From an uncultured Veillonella sp. (lineage in GTDB: Bacteria; Bacillota; Negativicutes; Veillonellales; Veillonellaceae): DNA of 50,662 nt. Position 1 is the stretch's first letter, and every line of letters begins with the position of its first letter. The stretch is from the NCBI GenBank assembly GCA_900544365.1, contig UQVF01000007.1, positions 1-50,662 of the forward strand. The letters run 5' to 3'. This document shows positions 42,659-50,662 of this stretch, piece after piece. A program made the position numbers and the translations under genes. The notes beneath the pieces are model-generated. The model was not told where the DNA came from, did no database searches, and worked only from the letters and a program-made list of their open reading frames with translations.

Positions 42659-42934
42659 TTGACAAGCGACTTAAAATGCTATAGAATAGTCTTCAGTTAT
42701 ATAAAGCAAATGCGATGAACAGGTATAAAGATATAGTTAGTTACTTTCAGAGAGCTACTGGTTGGTGTGAAGTAGTAGAACGGTTATATTGAAACTCCCC
42801 TGTGAGCAGCGATGGTGAAACCAAGTAGTCATCGACGGTAGTTCCGTTATAACTGTGAGAACCAACTAGGGTGGGACCGTGTTATTGAAATGATAATGCC
42901 CCTTGATGTGCACTGCACATTGAGGGGCTTTTTT
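42659..42934 (+). promoter_or_regulatory. leuA promoter and Leu-type T-box leader with terminator
   Basis: TTGACA (42659-42664), 17 nt, TAGAAT (42682-42687), then a T-box leader: stem I region with CAGAGAGCTACTGGTTGGTG, specifier region TTGAAACTCCCCTGTGAGC with CTC (Leu) in the usual place, T-box AGGGTGGGACCGTG (42868-42881) and terminator GCCCCTTGATGTGC (42898-42911)/GCACATTGAGGGGC (42915-42928) plus T6. Uncharged tRNA-Leu should favour the antiterminator and leucine operon expression. Confidence 0.9.
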
Positions 42935-43167
42935 GTATCATAGGTTGATCAGTGTTTCTTACATTTTACGACGAAATCTGTATAAGGTATACAGTACAAG
43001 TGAACTCTATTAGAATGTTCTGATAGATGTAAGCATAGCTTACTAACAGTATAAGAGGTGGGTGATTATGACGAACAATCGCACTCAATAGTGTTAAAAT
43101 CTGTAATGTACTACTAGGATAGACAGTATGTAAAATGTAAAAATACGATACAACCAATACGCTATAT

Positions 43168-43210
43168 AACGCCCCTAGGGATGCATAGACATCTCTGGGG
43201 GCGTTTTTCT
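43168..43210 (+). terminator. Second terminator in the leuA leader
   Basis: AACGCCCCTAGGGATG (43168-43183) pairs with CATCTCTGGGGGCGTT (43190-43205), followed by TTTTT. It lies after the T-box terminator and 160 nt before leuA. The stretch 42935-43167 holds small hairpins (GTAAGC/GCTTAC near 43030) and a 7-codon ORF (43069-43092) but no second T-box. After it, CTCTGA/TCAGAG (43214-43233) forms another small hairpin. Confidence 0.75.
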
Positions 43211-43368
43211 ATTCTCTGAAAGAAATCTCAGAGGGCACGTACTTAAAACCACCATAGGAATGATTTTAGCAAAGGTGAGATATGGAGGCCACATATTCAG
43301 TTTTTTTAGAATCATCCATTAGAATGGACATACGAACAGATATAGATTAGTCAGAAAGAGGAATAACC

Positions 43369-44907
43369 ATGGATAACAGAATTTATTTTTTTGATACTAC
43401 ACTTCGTGATGGGGAGCAAACACCAGGTGTGTCCCTTCAAACACCAGAAAAAGTAGAGATTGCACAAGCTCTTGTGCGTCTTGGATTAGATGTCATCGAA
43501 GCTGGTTTCCCAGCGGCGTCGGAAGGTGACTTTGAAGCGGTAGCTACGATTGCTAAAGAAGTACGTGGATGTACGATCGCAGCATTGGCTCGATCCAATG
43601 AAAATGACGTGACAAAAGCAGCAGAAGCACTAGCAGGAGCAGAGCGCAGTCGTCTTCATGTGTTTATCGCTACTAGCGATATTCATCTAACATATAAATT
43701 GAAAAAAACTCGTGAAGAAGTCTTAGATATTGTGAAACACATCCTTGAGTTTGCAAAAGGTAAATTCGATGAAATCGAGTTCTCCGCAGAAGATGCGTCT
43801 CGTACCGATTTAGATTATCTATGTCGTGTCTTTGAAGTAGCTATCGAAGGTGGAGCTTCTATCTTGAATGTACCAGATACAGTAGGCTACATGACACCAG
43901 AAGAGTTCGGCAATCGTATTCGCTACATCAAAGAACATACGAAAGGTATAGAAAAGGCAATCATCAGTGTACATTGCCACAATGACTTAGGTCTTGCTAA
44001 TGCGAACACATTGGCAGCTATCGAAGCGGGGGCTCGTCAAGTGGAATGTACTATGAATGGTTTAGGAGAACGAGCTGGTAATGTGGCCATCGAAGAAGTC
44101 GTAATGACCATCAAAACTCGTCATGACCACTATCCATTCGATGTACACATCGACACACCACTATTCACTCGTACTAGCAAGTTGGTGAGCAAACTTTGCG
44201 GTGTTGCTGTGTCACCTAATAAAGCTATCGTCGGAGCTAATGCTTTCGCTCATGAGTCTGGCATTCATCAACATGGTATGTTAAATAATCCAACTACCTA
44301 TGAAATTATGACACCAGCTAGTGTAGGGGCAGAAAAAACGTCCATCGTGTTGGGTAAACATTCCGGTCGTCATGCCTTTGAAGATCATTTAGTGAATTTA
44401 GGCTTTCAGTTAGAAGAAGAACGAGTGAATGAGTTGTTCGTTCAATTCAAAGCCTTAGCAGATAAGAAAAAACAAGTGTACGATGAAGATATTTATGCCT
44501 TAGTGATGGATACAATGCATCACGAACAAGCATTCCACGTGGTGCAACACGATTACCATTCCGATCAAAATGGATACGTCCTTGCTAGCATTCGTGTATT
44601 AACACCAAATGGCGAACGTATGGATGCCGCTGTTGGTGATGGCCCAGTAGATGCTTCTTTCAGAGCTATTGAACGACTAGTGAACACACCATTTGTGTTG
44701 GAAGATTTCCAAATCCGTTCCGTAACGGTGGGTAAGGATGCCCTTGGGGAAGCGGTTGTGAAAGTCAACTACAATGGTCGCAGATTCCAAGGTCGTGGTA
44801 TTAGCACAGATATTGTAAAATCCAGTGTGAACGCTTATATTAACGCAGTAAACGCCATTTATTTAGCAAAAGAATTAGAACAAGAGTTTGGAAACCAGGA
44901 GGGTTAA
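43369..44907 (+). CDS. leuA: 2-isopropylmalate synthase
   Basis: The 512-residue enzyme condenses acetyl-CoA with 2-oxoisovalerate, the first step of leucine synthesis. DTTLRDGEQTPGVSL and HCHNDLGLANANT mark the catalytic TIM barrel with metal-binding His residues. The C-terminal regulatory LeuA dimer domain (about 390-512) for leucine feedback is present. First gene of the operon, controlled by the T-box leader. Confidence 0.95.
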   Translation: MDNRIYFFDTTLRDGEQTPGVSLQTPEKVEIAQALVRLGLDVIEAGFPAASEGDFEAVATIAKEVRGCTIAALARSNENDVTKAAEALAGAERSRLHVFIATSDIHLTYKLKKTREEVLDIVKHILEFAKGKFDEIEFSAEDASRTDLDYLCRVFEVAIEGGASILNVPDTVGYMTPEEFGNRIRYIKEHTKGIEKAIISVHCHNDLGLANANTLAAIEAGARQVECTMNGLGERAGNVAIEEVVMTIKTRHDHYPFDVHIDTPLFTRTSKLVSKLCGVAVSPNKAIVGANAFAHESGIHQHGMLNNPTTYEIMTPASVGAEKTSIVLGKHSGRHAFEDHLVNLGFQLEEERVNELFVQFKALADKKKQVYDEDIYALVMDTMHHEQAFHVVQHDYHSDQNGYVLASIRVLTPNGERMDAAVGDGPVDASFRAIERLVNTPFVLEDFQIRSVTVGKDALGEAVVKVNYNGRRFQGRGISTDIVKSSVNAYINAVNAIYLAKELEQEFGNQEG

Positions 44908-44911
44908 TGTC

Positions 44912-46177
44912 ATGGGTATGACGATTACAGAAAAAAATATGGCACGCCATGCAGGCTTGGCAGAGGTGAAAGCAGGTCAAATGATCGAGTGTCAATTAGA
45001 TTTCATTTTGATGAACGATATTACATTTCCACCAGCAAAGAAAGAGTTTGAAAAAATCGGTAAACCTGTATTCGATGCAGATCGCATCTACCTAGTACCG
45101 GACCATTTCACACCGAATAAAGATATTAAGTCCGCTACACAAGCGAAAGTGATGCGTGATTTCGTACGACAACATAAGATTACACACTATTTTGAAGTAG
45201 GACGTATGGGCATTGAGCACGTATTGTTGCCAGAACAAGGTTTGATTGGCCCGGGAGAAATGATCATTGGTGCCGATTCTCACACTTGTACCTATGGAGC
45301 ATTGAATGCTTTCGCTACTGGTGTTGGTTCTACAGATGCAGGTGTGGCTATGGCTGAAGGCAAAACTTGGTTCAAAGTGCCAGAAACAATCAAAGTCGTG
45401 TTAGAAGGAAAACCTGCCAAATGGATTTCCGGTAAAGATATTGTGTTGGACTTAATCGGCAAAATTGGTGTGGATGGTGCTCGTTACAAAGCCCTTGAGT
45501 TCCATGGAACTGGTGTGCAATACATGACAATGGCAGACCGCTTGACCATCTGTAATATGGCTATCGAAGCGGGCGGAAAATGCGGGGTATTCCCGTACGA
45601 TGCAGTGACAGAGGAGTATATCCAAGGTCGCATCACACGCCTTATTGAACCAATTGCAGCAGATGAGGATGCAGAATACTGCCAAGTGGTAACTATTCAA
45701 TTGGACGAATTAACTCCAGTGGTGGCGTACCCACATCTTCCTTCTAATACACATTACATGAAAGATATTGTGAAAGAAGAACGTATTCAAATTGACCAAG
45801 TTATCATCGGTTCCTGTACGAATGGTCGCTTTGAGGACTTACAAATGTGCGCAGAAATCTTTAAAGGCCGTAAGGTGGCGGACTTCGTGCGTTGCATCGT
45901 CATCCCAGGATCTCAAGATGTATATAACCAAGCTGTGAAAGCAGGCTTAATGGACATCTTTATTGAAGCAGGCTGTGCGGTAAGCACACCAACTTGTGGT
46001 CCTTGCTTAGGTGGTTACATGGGAATTATGGCAGAGGGAGAGCGCACCGTTTCTACTACAAACCGTAACTTCCGTGGCCGTATGGGACACGTAGACAGTG
46101 AAGTATATTTGGCAAGCCCATATGTGGCGGCAGCAAGTGCAGTAGCAGGGTGTTTAGCAAGCCCTGAGGAGGTATAA
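44912..46177 (+). CDS. leuC: 3-isopropylmalate dehydratase large subunit
   Basis: The 421-residue aconitase-type subunit has IGADSHTCTYGALNAFATGVGSTD (in part), GSCTNGRFEDL and TPTCGPCLGG, which supply the three cysteines of the [4Fe-4S] cluster. At about 420 residues it is the shorter HacA/LeuC2-like form. The ATG at 44912 has ggaggg 8 nt upstream; the ATG at 44907 stops after three codons. It works with LeuD. Confidence 0.94.
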   Translation: MGMTITEKNMARHAGLAEVKAGQMIECQLDFILMNDITFPPAKKEFEKIGKPVFDADRIYLVPDHFTPNKDIKSATQAKVMRDFVRQHKITHYFEVGRMGIEHVLLPEQGLIGPGEMIIGADSHTCTYGALNAFATGVGSTDAGVAMAEGKTWFKVPETIKVVLEGKPAKWISGKDIVLDLIGKIGVDGARYKALEFHGTGVQYMTMADRLTICNMAIEAGGKCGVFPYDAVTEEYIQGRITRLIEPIAADEDAEYCQVVTIQLDELTPVVAYPHLPSNTHYMKDIVKEERIQIDQVIIGSCTNGRFEDLQMCAEIFKGRKVADFVRCIVIPGSQDVYNQAVKAGLMDIFIEAGCAVSTPTCGPCLGGYMGIMAEGERTVSTTNRNFRGRMGHVDSEVYLASPYVAAASAVAGCLASPEEV

Positions 46178-46178
46178 T

Positions 46179-46673
46179 ATGGCAGACTTTCAAGGAACGA
46201 TTTGGCGCTACGGCGACAATGTAGATACAGACGTAATTATTCCAGCGCGCTATTTGGCGATTGCGGATATGGCAGAATTGGCGGAACATGCCATGGAAGA
46301 TATTGATACTACCTTTGCACCGAATGTGAAAGCTGGTGAAATTATGGTAGCTGGCAAAAACTTTGGCTGTGGTTCCTCTCGTGAACATGCGCCAGCGGTG
46401 ATTAAAGAGAAAGGCATTTCTTGCATCGTTGCAGATAGCTTTGCCCGCATTTTCTTCCGCAATGCTATCAACATCGGTTTGCCAGTCATCGAAATTGGCG
46501 AGGCTGTGGAGCGCATTCAAGAAGGTCATGAAATCGCTGTAGAAATGGCTACAGGTGTTGTCCATAATGTGACTACTGGGGAAAGCTACCAGGGAACGGC
46601 ACTACCTCAATTTGTGCAAAACATTGCCAAAGCAGGTGGACTAGTGAACTTTGCGAAAACAAGACAAGACTAA
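46179..46673 (+). CDS. leuD: 3-isopropylmalate dehydratase small subunit
   Basis: The 164-residue swivel-domain partner of LeuC has DNVDTDVIIPARYL at the N-terminus and CGSSREHAP, the substrate-binding motif. It starts 1 nt after the leuC stop, with gaggagg upstream. Confidence 0.94.
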   Translation: MADFQGTIWRYGDNVDTDVIIPARYLAIADMAELAEHAMEDIDTTFAPNVKAGEIMVAGKNFGCGSSREHAPAVIKEKGISCIVADSFARIFFRNAINIGLPVIEIGEAVERIQEGHEIAVEMATGVVHNVTTGESYQGTALPQFVQNIAKAGGLVNFAKTRQD

Positions 46674-46707
46674 TAGGAATGATAGAATTAATAGGAGACC
46701 CTAGGTT

Positions 46708-46764
46708 ATGCTATTATTGATTAGCCTAGTGGTATTCCCTATAGTATGTATGCTAGATAGATAA
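46708..46764 (+). CDS. Tiny hydrophobic ORF between leuD and leuB
   Basis: An 18-codon ORF, MLLLISLVVFPIVCMLDR, lies in the 133-nt gap between leuD and leuB, with aggag 10 nt upstream. It overlaps an inverted repeat (CCTAGG...GCCTAG). It may be a small membrane peptide or chance; no family recognised. Confidence 0.25.
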   Translation: MLLLISLVVFPIVCMLDR

Positions 46765-46806
46765 AATATTTTAGTGTAGTGTAGAGACTTTCAAAAGAGG
46801 ATTACT

Positions 46807-47880
46807 ATGAGTGAAAAACAAATTGTCCTAATTGCTGGCGACGGCATTGGAGAAGAAATAACAAATTCCGCCCGTGCTGTGGTGGACGCAGCCTTTGCTA
46901 AAGCGGGTGTGACAGCCAACTGGATTGAGAAAAAAGCGGGTGGTGCCGCTATCGATGCTTTCGGTGAACCATTGCCACAAGACACGATCGATGCATGCCA
47001 AGCGGCAGATGCTGTATTGTTAGGTGCTGTAGGCGGTCCTAAATGGGATGATGTAGATCCATCTATCCGTCCTGAAAAAGCTATCCTTGGCTTGCGTAAA
47101 GCATTGGGCTTGTTCTGCAACTTACGCCCAGTGAAAATCTATCCAGCATTGCGTGAGTTCTCTCCGTTGAAACCAGAACTAGTAGAAAATGTTGACTTCG
47201 TTATCGTTCGAGAATTAACTGGTGGTATCTACTTTGGGGAACGTGAAGAAGCTCAAGGAGAAGGCCCGAACGAATTTGCTTGGGACAAAGAAACCTATGC
47301 TCGGTATGAAGTAGAACGTATCATGGATGTAGCTGTAGAAACAGCACGTAAACGTTCCGGCAAAGTGGTGAGCGTAGATAAAGCCAACGTATTGGCATCT
47401 TCTCGTTTATGGCGTAAAATTGCGAAAGAAAAAGCAGAAGCTAACCCAGATATTTTCATGGATTACTACTATGTAGATAATACAGCTATGCAACTGGTGA
47501 CGAATCCAGGTCAATTTGATGTGCTAGTGACAACTAATTTATTTGGAGATATTCTGAGTGATGAAGGTGCTGTTATCTCTGGTTCTCTTGGTTTGTTGCC
47601 ATCTGCCTCCATTGGTACAGGCACTTCCTTGTATGAACCAATTCATGGTTCGGCACCAGACATTGCAGGACAAGGGATTGCTAACCCATTAGGTACGATC
47701 TTGTCTGCTGCGATGATGTGTCGTTACTCCTTGGACTTGCCAGCAGTGGCGGACTCCATCGAACAAGCAGTAACAGCTGTCCTTGATGCGGGCTATCGTA
47801 CAGGTGATATGTACCGTGAAGGGTTCACAAAAGTGAATACCCAAGGCATGACTGACGCTGTGATAGCACACTTGGGCTAA
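46807..47880 (+). CDS. leuB: 3-isopropylmalate dehydrogenase
   Basis: The 357-residue NAD-dependent enzyme oxidises and decarboxylates 3-isopropylmalate. AGDGIGEEI, LLGAVGGPKWD, VRELTGGIYFGE, SVDKANVL and DEGAVISGSLGLLPSAS are family signatures. Last gene of the leucine operon, followed by a terminator. Confidence 0.95.
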   Translation: MSEKQIVLIAGDGIGEEITNSARAVVDAAFAKAGVTANWIEKKAGGAAIDAFGEPLPQDTIDACQAADAVLLGAVGGPKWDDVDPSIRPEKAILGLRKALGLFCNLRPVKIYPALREFSPLKPELVENVDFVIVRELTGGIYFGEREEAQGEGPNEFAWDKETYARYEVERIMDVAVETARKRSGKVVSVDKANVLASSRLWRKIAKEKAEANPDIFMDYYYVDNTAMQLVTNPGQFDVLVTTNLFGDILSDEGAVISGSLGLLPSASIGTGTSLYEPIHGSAPDIAGQGIANPLGTILSAAMMCRYSLDLPAVADSIEQAVTAVLDAGYRTGDMYREGFTKVNTQGMTDAVIAHLG

Positions 47881-47902
47881 GCTTCAGCAGTATATAAGAT
47901 AT

Positions 47903-47973
47903 AAAAATGCGGCACACTACTCCACAAACTGATACTATAGTTAGCTTTGCTCCAGAGTATGCCGCATTTTTTT
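47903..47973 (+). terminator. Terminator of the leucine operon
   Basis: AAAAATGCGGCA (47903-47914) pairs with TGCCGCATTTTT (47960-47971) around 45 nt with further weak pairing, then T-rich. Confidence 0.85.
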
Positions 47974-48098
47974 ACATATGTTATTGTTTGATACCGCTAG
48001 CATAGCCTAATGAGGTTTTATTGGAGCTCTAGGAAGAAGATTAGGCTATGCATACATATGTTATACATAATTTTCTTGTGATAGTATGAAAGAAAATA

Positions 48099-48677
48099 TT
48101 ATATATGTTCTTCTATCCAAGAGTCATGATAGGCGATGGCTTTTTGTAAGTCTACGCAATGTGTCTTATTGTGCTTTGGCAGGGTGTTAGTTATGGATTT
48201 TGTATAAAATCGTAGTGCTTTATCATAAATTGTATCTTTCATTGCATTAATGGCGTAATATTCTTTTTGTAACAAGTCACCATATTTTCTCTCAGAAGAG
48301 ATAGTAGATGATAGCAAGTCATTGATAGAAATTTCAGAGATTTGAGAACTAGGCACAGGAATTATTTTTCCGATAATGATATTGCAAAGATGAACGTGTT
48401 TATTATTTATAACTTTTATACTGATACGTCTTTTTTCAATGTTGGATTTTTTTGCTTTAGCAATTTGTAGTGCATTAGAATCTAATGTACTTGGAAATTT
48501 AGCTGGTGAAGAAAGGGGCGCAAAAAATAGCCTATCGTGGATGGTAAGGACTATGCCTACATAGGGGCGAGTTCGTTTATCTCTGGTTGAAATTCTAACA
48601 TCAGGATCAATGATTTGTAATGATTCCATATATGTTTCATTGATTTTATAAAAGCTTAAGTTTGGTTGCGTATTCAT
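48099..48677 (-). CDS. Type III toxin, ToxN/AbiQ-like endoribonuclease
   Basis: The 192-residue protein resembles ToxN/AbiQ toxins: LSFYKINETYMESLQIIDPDVR at the start (in the ToxN style FYxI..YI..L...D..V), then RPYVGIVLTIHDRLFFAPLSSPAKF, the family's most conserved stretch, and a basic C-terminal half. Such toxins are endoribonucleases held inactive by binding processed repeats of their own antitoxin RNA. Upstream on the same strand are a promoter, 55-nt tandem repeats and an attenuating terminator (48698-48950), the exact type III layout. Ribosome site aggag 6 nt before the ATG. Confidence 0.9.
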   Translation of the reverse strand: MNTQPNLSFYKINETYMESLQIIDPDVRISTRDKRTRPYVGIVLTIHDRLFFAPLSSPAKFPSTLDSNALQIAKAKKSNIEKRRISIKVINNKHVHLCNIIIGKIIPVPSSQISEISINDLLSSTISSERKYGDLLQKEYYAINAMKDTIYDKALRFYTKSITNTLPKHNKTHCVDLQKAIAYHDSWIEEHI

Positions 48678-48697
48678 AGAAAGCTCCTATAGTCCCT

Positions 48698-48726
48698 AAA
48701 AAGAAAAGCCGAGATACATCCCGGCT
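48698..48726 (-). terminator. Attenuating terminator between antitoxin RNA and toxin
   Basis: On the minus strand AGCCGGGA-tgta-TCTCGGCT (48726-48707) is followed by TTTTCTTTTT. Type III systems use such a leaky terminator so that antitoxin RNA exceeds toxin mRNA. Confidence 0.88.
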
Positions 48727-48729
48727 TAC

Positions 48730-48910
48730 ATTGCAAATAAAGTATATCCATGGTGGGGTGCACCATCCTTATGGGCCTCTCTTTAAAAATGATAACTCAT
48801 TTTATGGTGGGGTGCACCAACAGTAAAGTTCCTCGCTTTCAGAATGATAACACATTCTATGGTGGGGAGCACCAACGATAAAGTTCCTCGCTTTTAGATA
48901 TACATTTATG
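48730..48910 (-). ncRNA. Type III antitoxin RNA with 55-nt tandem repeats
   Basis: Two close repeats (48840-48894 and 48785-48839) and one degenerate repeat (48730-48784), each 55 nt, read on the minus strand. Each begins AAAG(C/A)GAGG, contains the short hairpin TGGTG-CWCCC-CACCA and, in the two good copies, a second hairpin: AGAATG/CATTCT in one and AAAATGA/TCATTTT in the other, a compensatory G-C to A-T change. The processed repeat is expected to bind and neutralise the toxin encoded at 48099-48677. Confidence 0.88.
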
Positions 48911-48921
48911 AGTCAATCCTA

Positions 48922-48950
48922 TCACAGCCATATAAGAATGTCAACTTGCA
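48922..48950 (-). promoter_or_regulatory. Promoter of the type III toxin-antitoxin operon
   Basis: The minus strand reads TTGACA, 17 nt, TAGGAT just upstream of the first antitoxin repeat; the predicted start is near 48910. Confidence 0.8.
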
Positions 48951-49065
48951 TTGAAATTTTGGAGGATATTAATAGGAATATATATACCAGTTAAGGTTTC
49001 ATGTACTTTTGTGTATAATAGAGTACATATGTCAGTGTTGGAAGCGGAAAATAGGAGGGTTTACT

Positions 49066-49953
49066 ATGGCAGATGAACGAGTTACGGATCTAGACCTTGC
49101 ACATGTGGTGCTTGGGTATACGGGAGTTCCAGGTGCCTATGCCTATGAAGTGTTGCAGAATGTACTTTCAAAATATATAGAAAAGGGCGGCTCCGTGGAG
49201 GGGCAACGGATTGAGCGTTGTCAAAGTCATCGTGAGCTCGTACAGGCTGTCCACGAAGGGCGCATCGATTATGCCATATTGCCCATTGAAAACTCCATCG
49301 TCGGGGAAGTGCGGGACAGCACGGACTTAATTAAGGATAAAAATATTCATATTGTAGGAGAAGTGCGCCATCGTATTAGCCATAGTTTATTGGGCGTGCA
49401 AGGTGCTAGCCTAGATGCGATTCAAGAGGTGTACTCTCACGAGCAAGCCCTCATGCAGTGTTCACAATTTTTGGCCACCCATAGCTCTTGGCACTTGGGT
49501 CCTATGAGTAATACCGCCGTGAGCGCTAAGTTTGTCAGTGATACTGGAGATGTAACAAAAGCTTGCATCGCTAATGCATCTGCTAAAGAATTATACAGCC
49601 TCACACTGTTGGCGCCAGATATTGCAAACTTTCAGGAAAACTTTACACGATTCTTTATTATTACTCATAAGGACGTAGTAATCCGTGATGCCCATAAACT
49701 GAGTATTATTGTACAAACTCCGAATACGCCAGGGGCACTGGTGAAAGTCCTACGAGTGTTCGAAGACCACCAACTGAACATGGTTAACATCAAATCACGC
49801 CCATGTATGCATACACCGTGGGAGTATTTCTTTTACATTGACATCGAAGGAGAAGGTCGTGAAACAGAAGTAGAACAAGCTTTAAGTGAAGTGCGAGAAC
49901 TGTCCAATTATTTGCAGGTCTTAGGGCATTATAAAATCTATGATGTACTGTAG
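49066..49953 (+). CDS. pheA: Prephenate dehydratase with ACT domain
   Basis: The 295-residue enzyme converts prephenate to phenylpyruvate in phenylalanine synthesis. The dehydratase domain (about 10-200) includes LGYTGVPGAYAYE, ILPIENSIVGEV and the catalytic region NFTRFFII. The C-terminal ACT domain (GALVKVLRVFEDHQLNMVNIKSRP) binds phenylalanine for feedback; the usual ESRP reads KSRP. The ATG at 49066 has aggaggg 5 nt upstream; the longer frame from 49009 lacks a ribosome site. Single gene. Confidence 0.92.
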   Translation: MADERVTDLDLAHVVLGYTGVPGAYAYEVLQNVLSKYIEKGGSVEGQRIERCQSHRELVQAVHEGRIDYAILPIENSIVGEVRDSTDLIKDKNIHIVGEVRHRISHSLLGVQGASLDAIQEVYSHEQALMQCSQFLATHSSWHLGPMSNTAVSAKFVSDTGDVTKACIANASAKELYSLTLLAPDIANFQENFTRFFIITHKDVVIRDAHKLSIIVQTPNTPGALVKVLRVFEDHQLNMVNIKSRPCMHTPWEYFFYIDIEGEGRETEVEQALSEVRELSNYLQVLGHYKIYDVL

Positions 49954-50083
49954 TTTAAAAGTTTGATGAAGTTTTGTGACATCCCTTGCTCAAGGAAATA
50001 GAGATATGATACTATATTTCTATGTGATATATAGAAATATGTAGATATATATGAATTGTGAAAATTGAGCAAGGAGACATAGT

Positions 50084-50500
50084 ATGAAACGAAGCATTAT
50101 TTCTTTTTTAGTAGGCGCTATTGTAACTGCGTGTGCCATGGGTTGGTTCTGGTATCAAGACCGTGAACAGTATACACGTGCGATTCCAGCTGTGAAAGGA
50201 GCTATCCAAGTAGCACCGGTGGTAACTGGAACACCAGCAGGAGCGACAAATGGAGCTGCGCCACAACAAGCAGGGGCGGTAGCACCACAAGCTACACAGC
50301 AACAAGTACAAATCACACAGGAAAAAGCAATGGAAATCTTTAAAACGGCATACCCAGACTATCGCATTGAAAAAGTGAAGTTCGATACAGACAATGGTCG
50401 TCCGCACTACGAAATAGATGGAGAAACATTAACACGTGAAGTAGAAATTAAAATTGACGCTGTTACTGGTGAAGTTTTCCAAGTTAAAGAAGGGCATTAA
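50084..50500 (+). CDS. Membrane-anchored PepSY-domain protein, copy 2
   Basis: The 138-residue protein has an N-terminal membrane helix (SFLVGAIVTACAMGWFWY), a low-complexity linker rich in Ala, Gln and Thr (about 45-82) and a C-terminal PepSY domain (AMEIFKTAYPDYRIEKVKF, DNGRPHYEIDGE, VEIKIDAVTGEVFQV). The domain parallels that of the protein encoded at 35549-35860, but here it is tethered rather than secreted. Ribosome site aaggag. Role unknown. Confidence 0.88.
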   Translation: MKRSIISFLVGAIVTACAMGWFWYQDREQYTRAIPAVKGAIQVAPVVTGTPAGATNGAAPQQAGAVAPQATQQQVQITQEKAMEIFKTAYPDYRIEKVKFDTDNGRPHYEIDGETLTREVEIKIDAVTGEVFQVKEGH

Positions 50501-50534
50501 TATACCATAACGGTTTCATGAAGAAAGAGAGGGG

Positions 50535-50580
50535 CTGTAACAGATACGTACAAAAGTACATAGTGTTACAGTTTCTTTTT
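50535..50580 (+). terminator. Terminator after the second PepSY gene
   Basis: CTGTAACA (50535-50542) pairs with TGTTACAG (50564-50571), with inner TACGTAC/GTACATA pairing, followed by TTTCTTTTT. Confidence 0.88.
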
Positions 50581-50662
50581 GTATGTAAATAAGAATATTA
50601 GAATATTTTAAAAGGCAACTACTTGTGGATCTAAGAAATAGTATATATAATACTAAAAAATA

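Noticed and set aside
43069..43092. Leader peptide for attenuation of leuA
   Set aside because: The 7-codon ORF (MTNNRTQ) has no leucine codons, and control is already explained by the T-box.
48730..48894. CRISPR array at the 55-nt repeats
   Set aside because: The repeats are contiguous without unique spacers, and a type III toxin gene follows.
49984..50076. RBS sequestration before the second PepSY gene by CCTTGCTC/GAGCAAGG
   Set aside because: The left arm lies in the probable -35 region and so would not be in the mRNA.

Overview
The window looks like chromosome of a low-GC anaerobe of the Negativicutes, most likely Veillonella or a close relative. This is an inference from gene content and codon style: SdhE/HdrB-type succinate dehydrogenase/fumarate reductase, 2-oxoacid:ferredoxin oxidoreductase, T-box controlled leucine genes and a ywiB-argS-pyrG block. 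No rRNA, tRNA, CRISPR array, transposase or integrase gene was seen.

Layout. 1-8.6 kb is accessory: a solitary KAP-family P-loop NTPase, a type I toxin-antitoxin-like locus, class I ribonucleotide reductase nrdA on the minus strand with a long leader, and a BcgI-like restriction-modification operon whose specificity gene is broken at simple sequence repeats. 9.3-12.9 kb is the sdhA-sdhB-sdhE operon. 13.2-18.3 kb holds a Y-family polymerase with a YolD-like partner, a membrane-anchored pectate-lyase-fold protein, a lipid kinase and a GntR regulator. 18.4-18.6 kb encodes an apparently unnamed RNA made of tandem hairpins. 18.9-21.5 kb is a 2-oxoacid:ferredoxin oxidoreductase pair, followed by a second type I-like locus with two tandem antisense RNA genes. 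An MFS exporter and purB follow. 25.1-32.0 kb is a dipeptide/nickel-type ABC transporter with two binding-protein genes and visible scars of an operon duplication followed by complementary deletions. 32.2-35.2 kb is an ECF transporter whose S component is fused to an ATPase. 35.5-41.5 kb holds a PepSY protein, an FMN-binding protein, a lipoprotein cyclophilin, a GIY-YIG protein, a YwiB-like protein, argS and pyrG. 41.7-42.7 kb holds a class III Fic protein and an orphan relative of the first type I antitoxin RNA. 42.7-47.9 kb is the leucine operon leuA-leuC-leuD-leuB behind a Leu-type T-box. 48.1-48.95 kb is a complete type III toxin-antitoxin system of the ToxN/AbiQ kind (promoter, 55-nt tandem-repeat antitoxin RNA, attenuating terminator, toxin gene). 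pheA and a second PepSY protein close the window.

Strongest signals: (1) the type III TA with compensatory changes in its repeat hairpins; (2) a structured 3'-end element present three times (after nrdA, after the ECF T gene, after a PepSY gene) with an invariant central loop and varying, base-paired outer arms; (3) the promoter-driven tandem-hairpin RNA at 18.4 kb; (4) two type I TA-like loci plus an eroded third; (5) the SSR-interrupted specificity gene; (6) the ABC operon scars.
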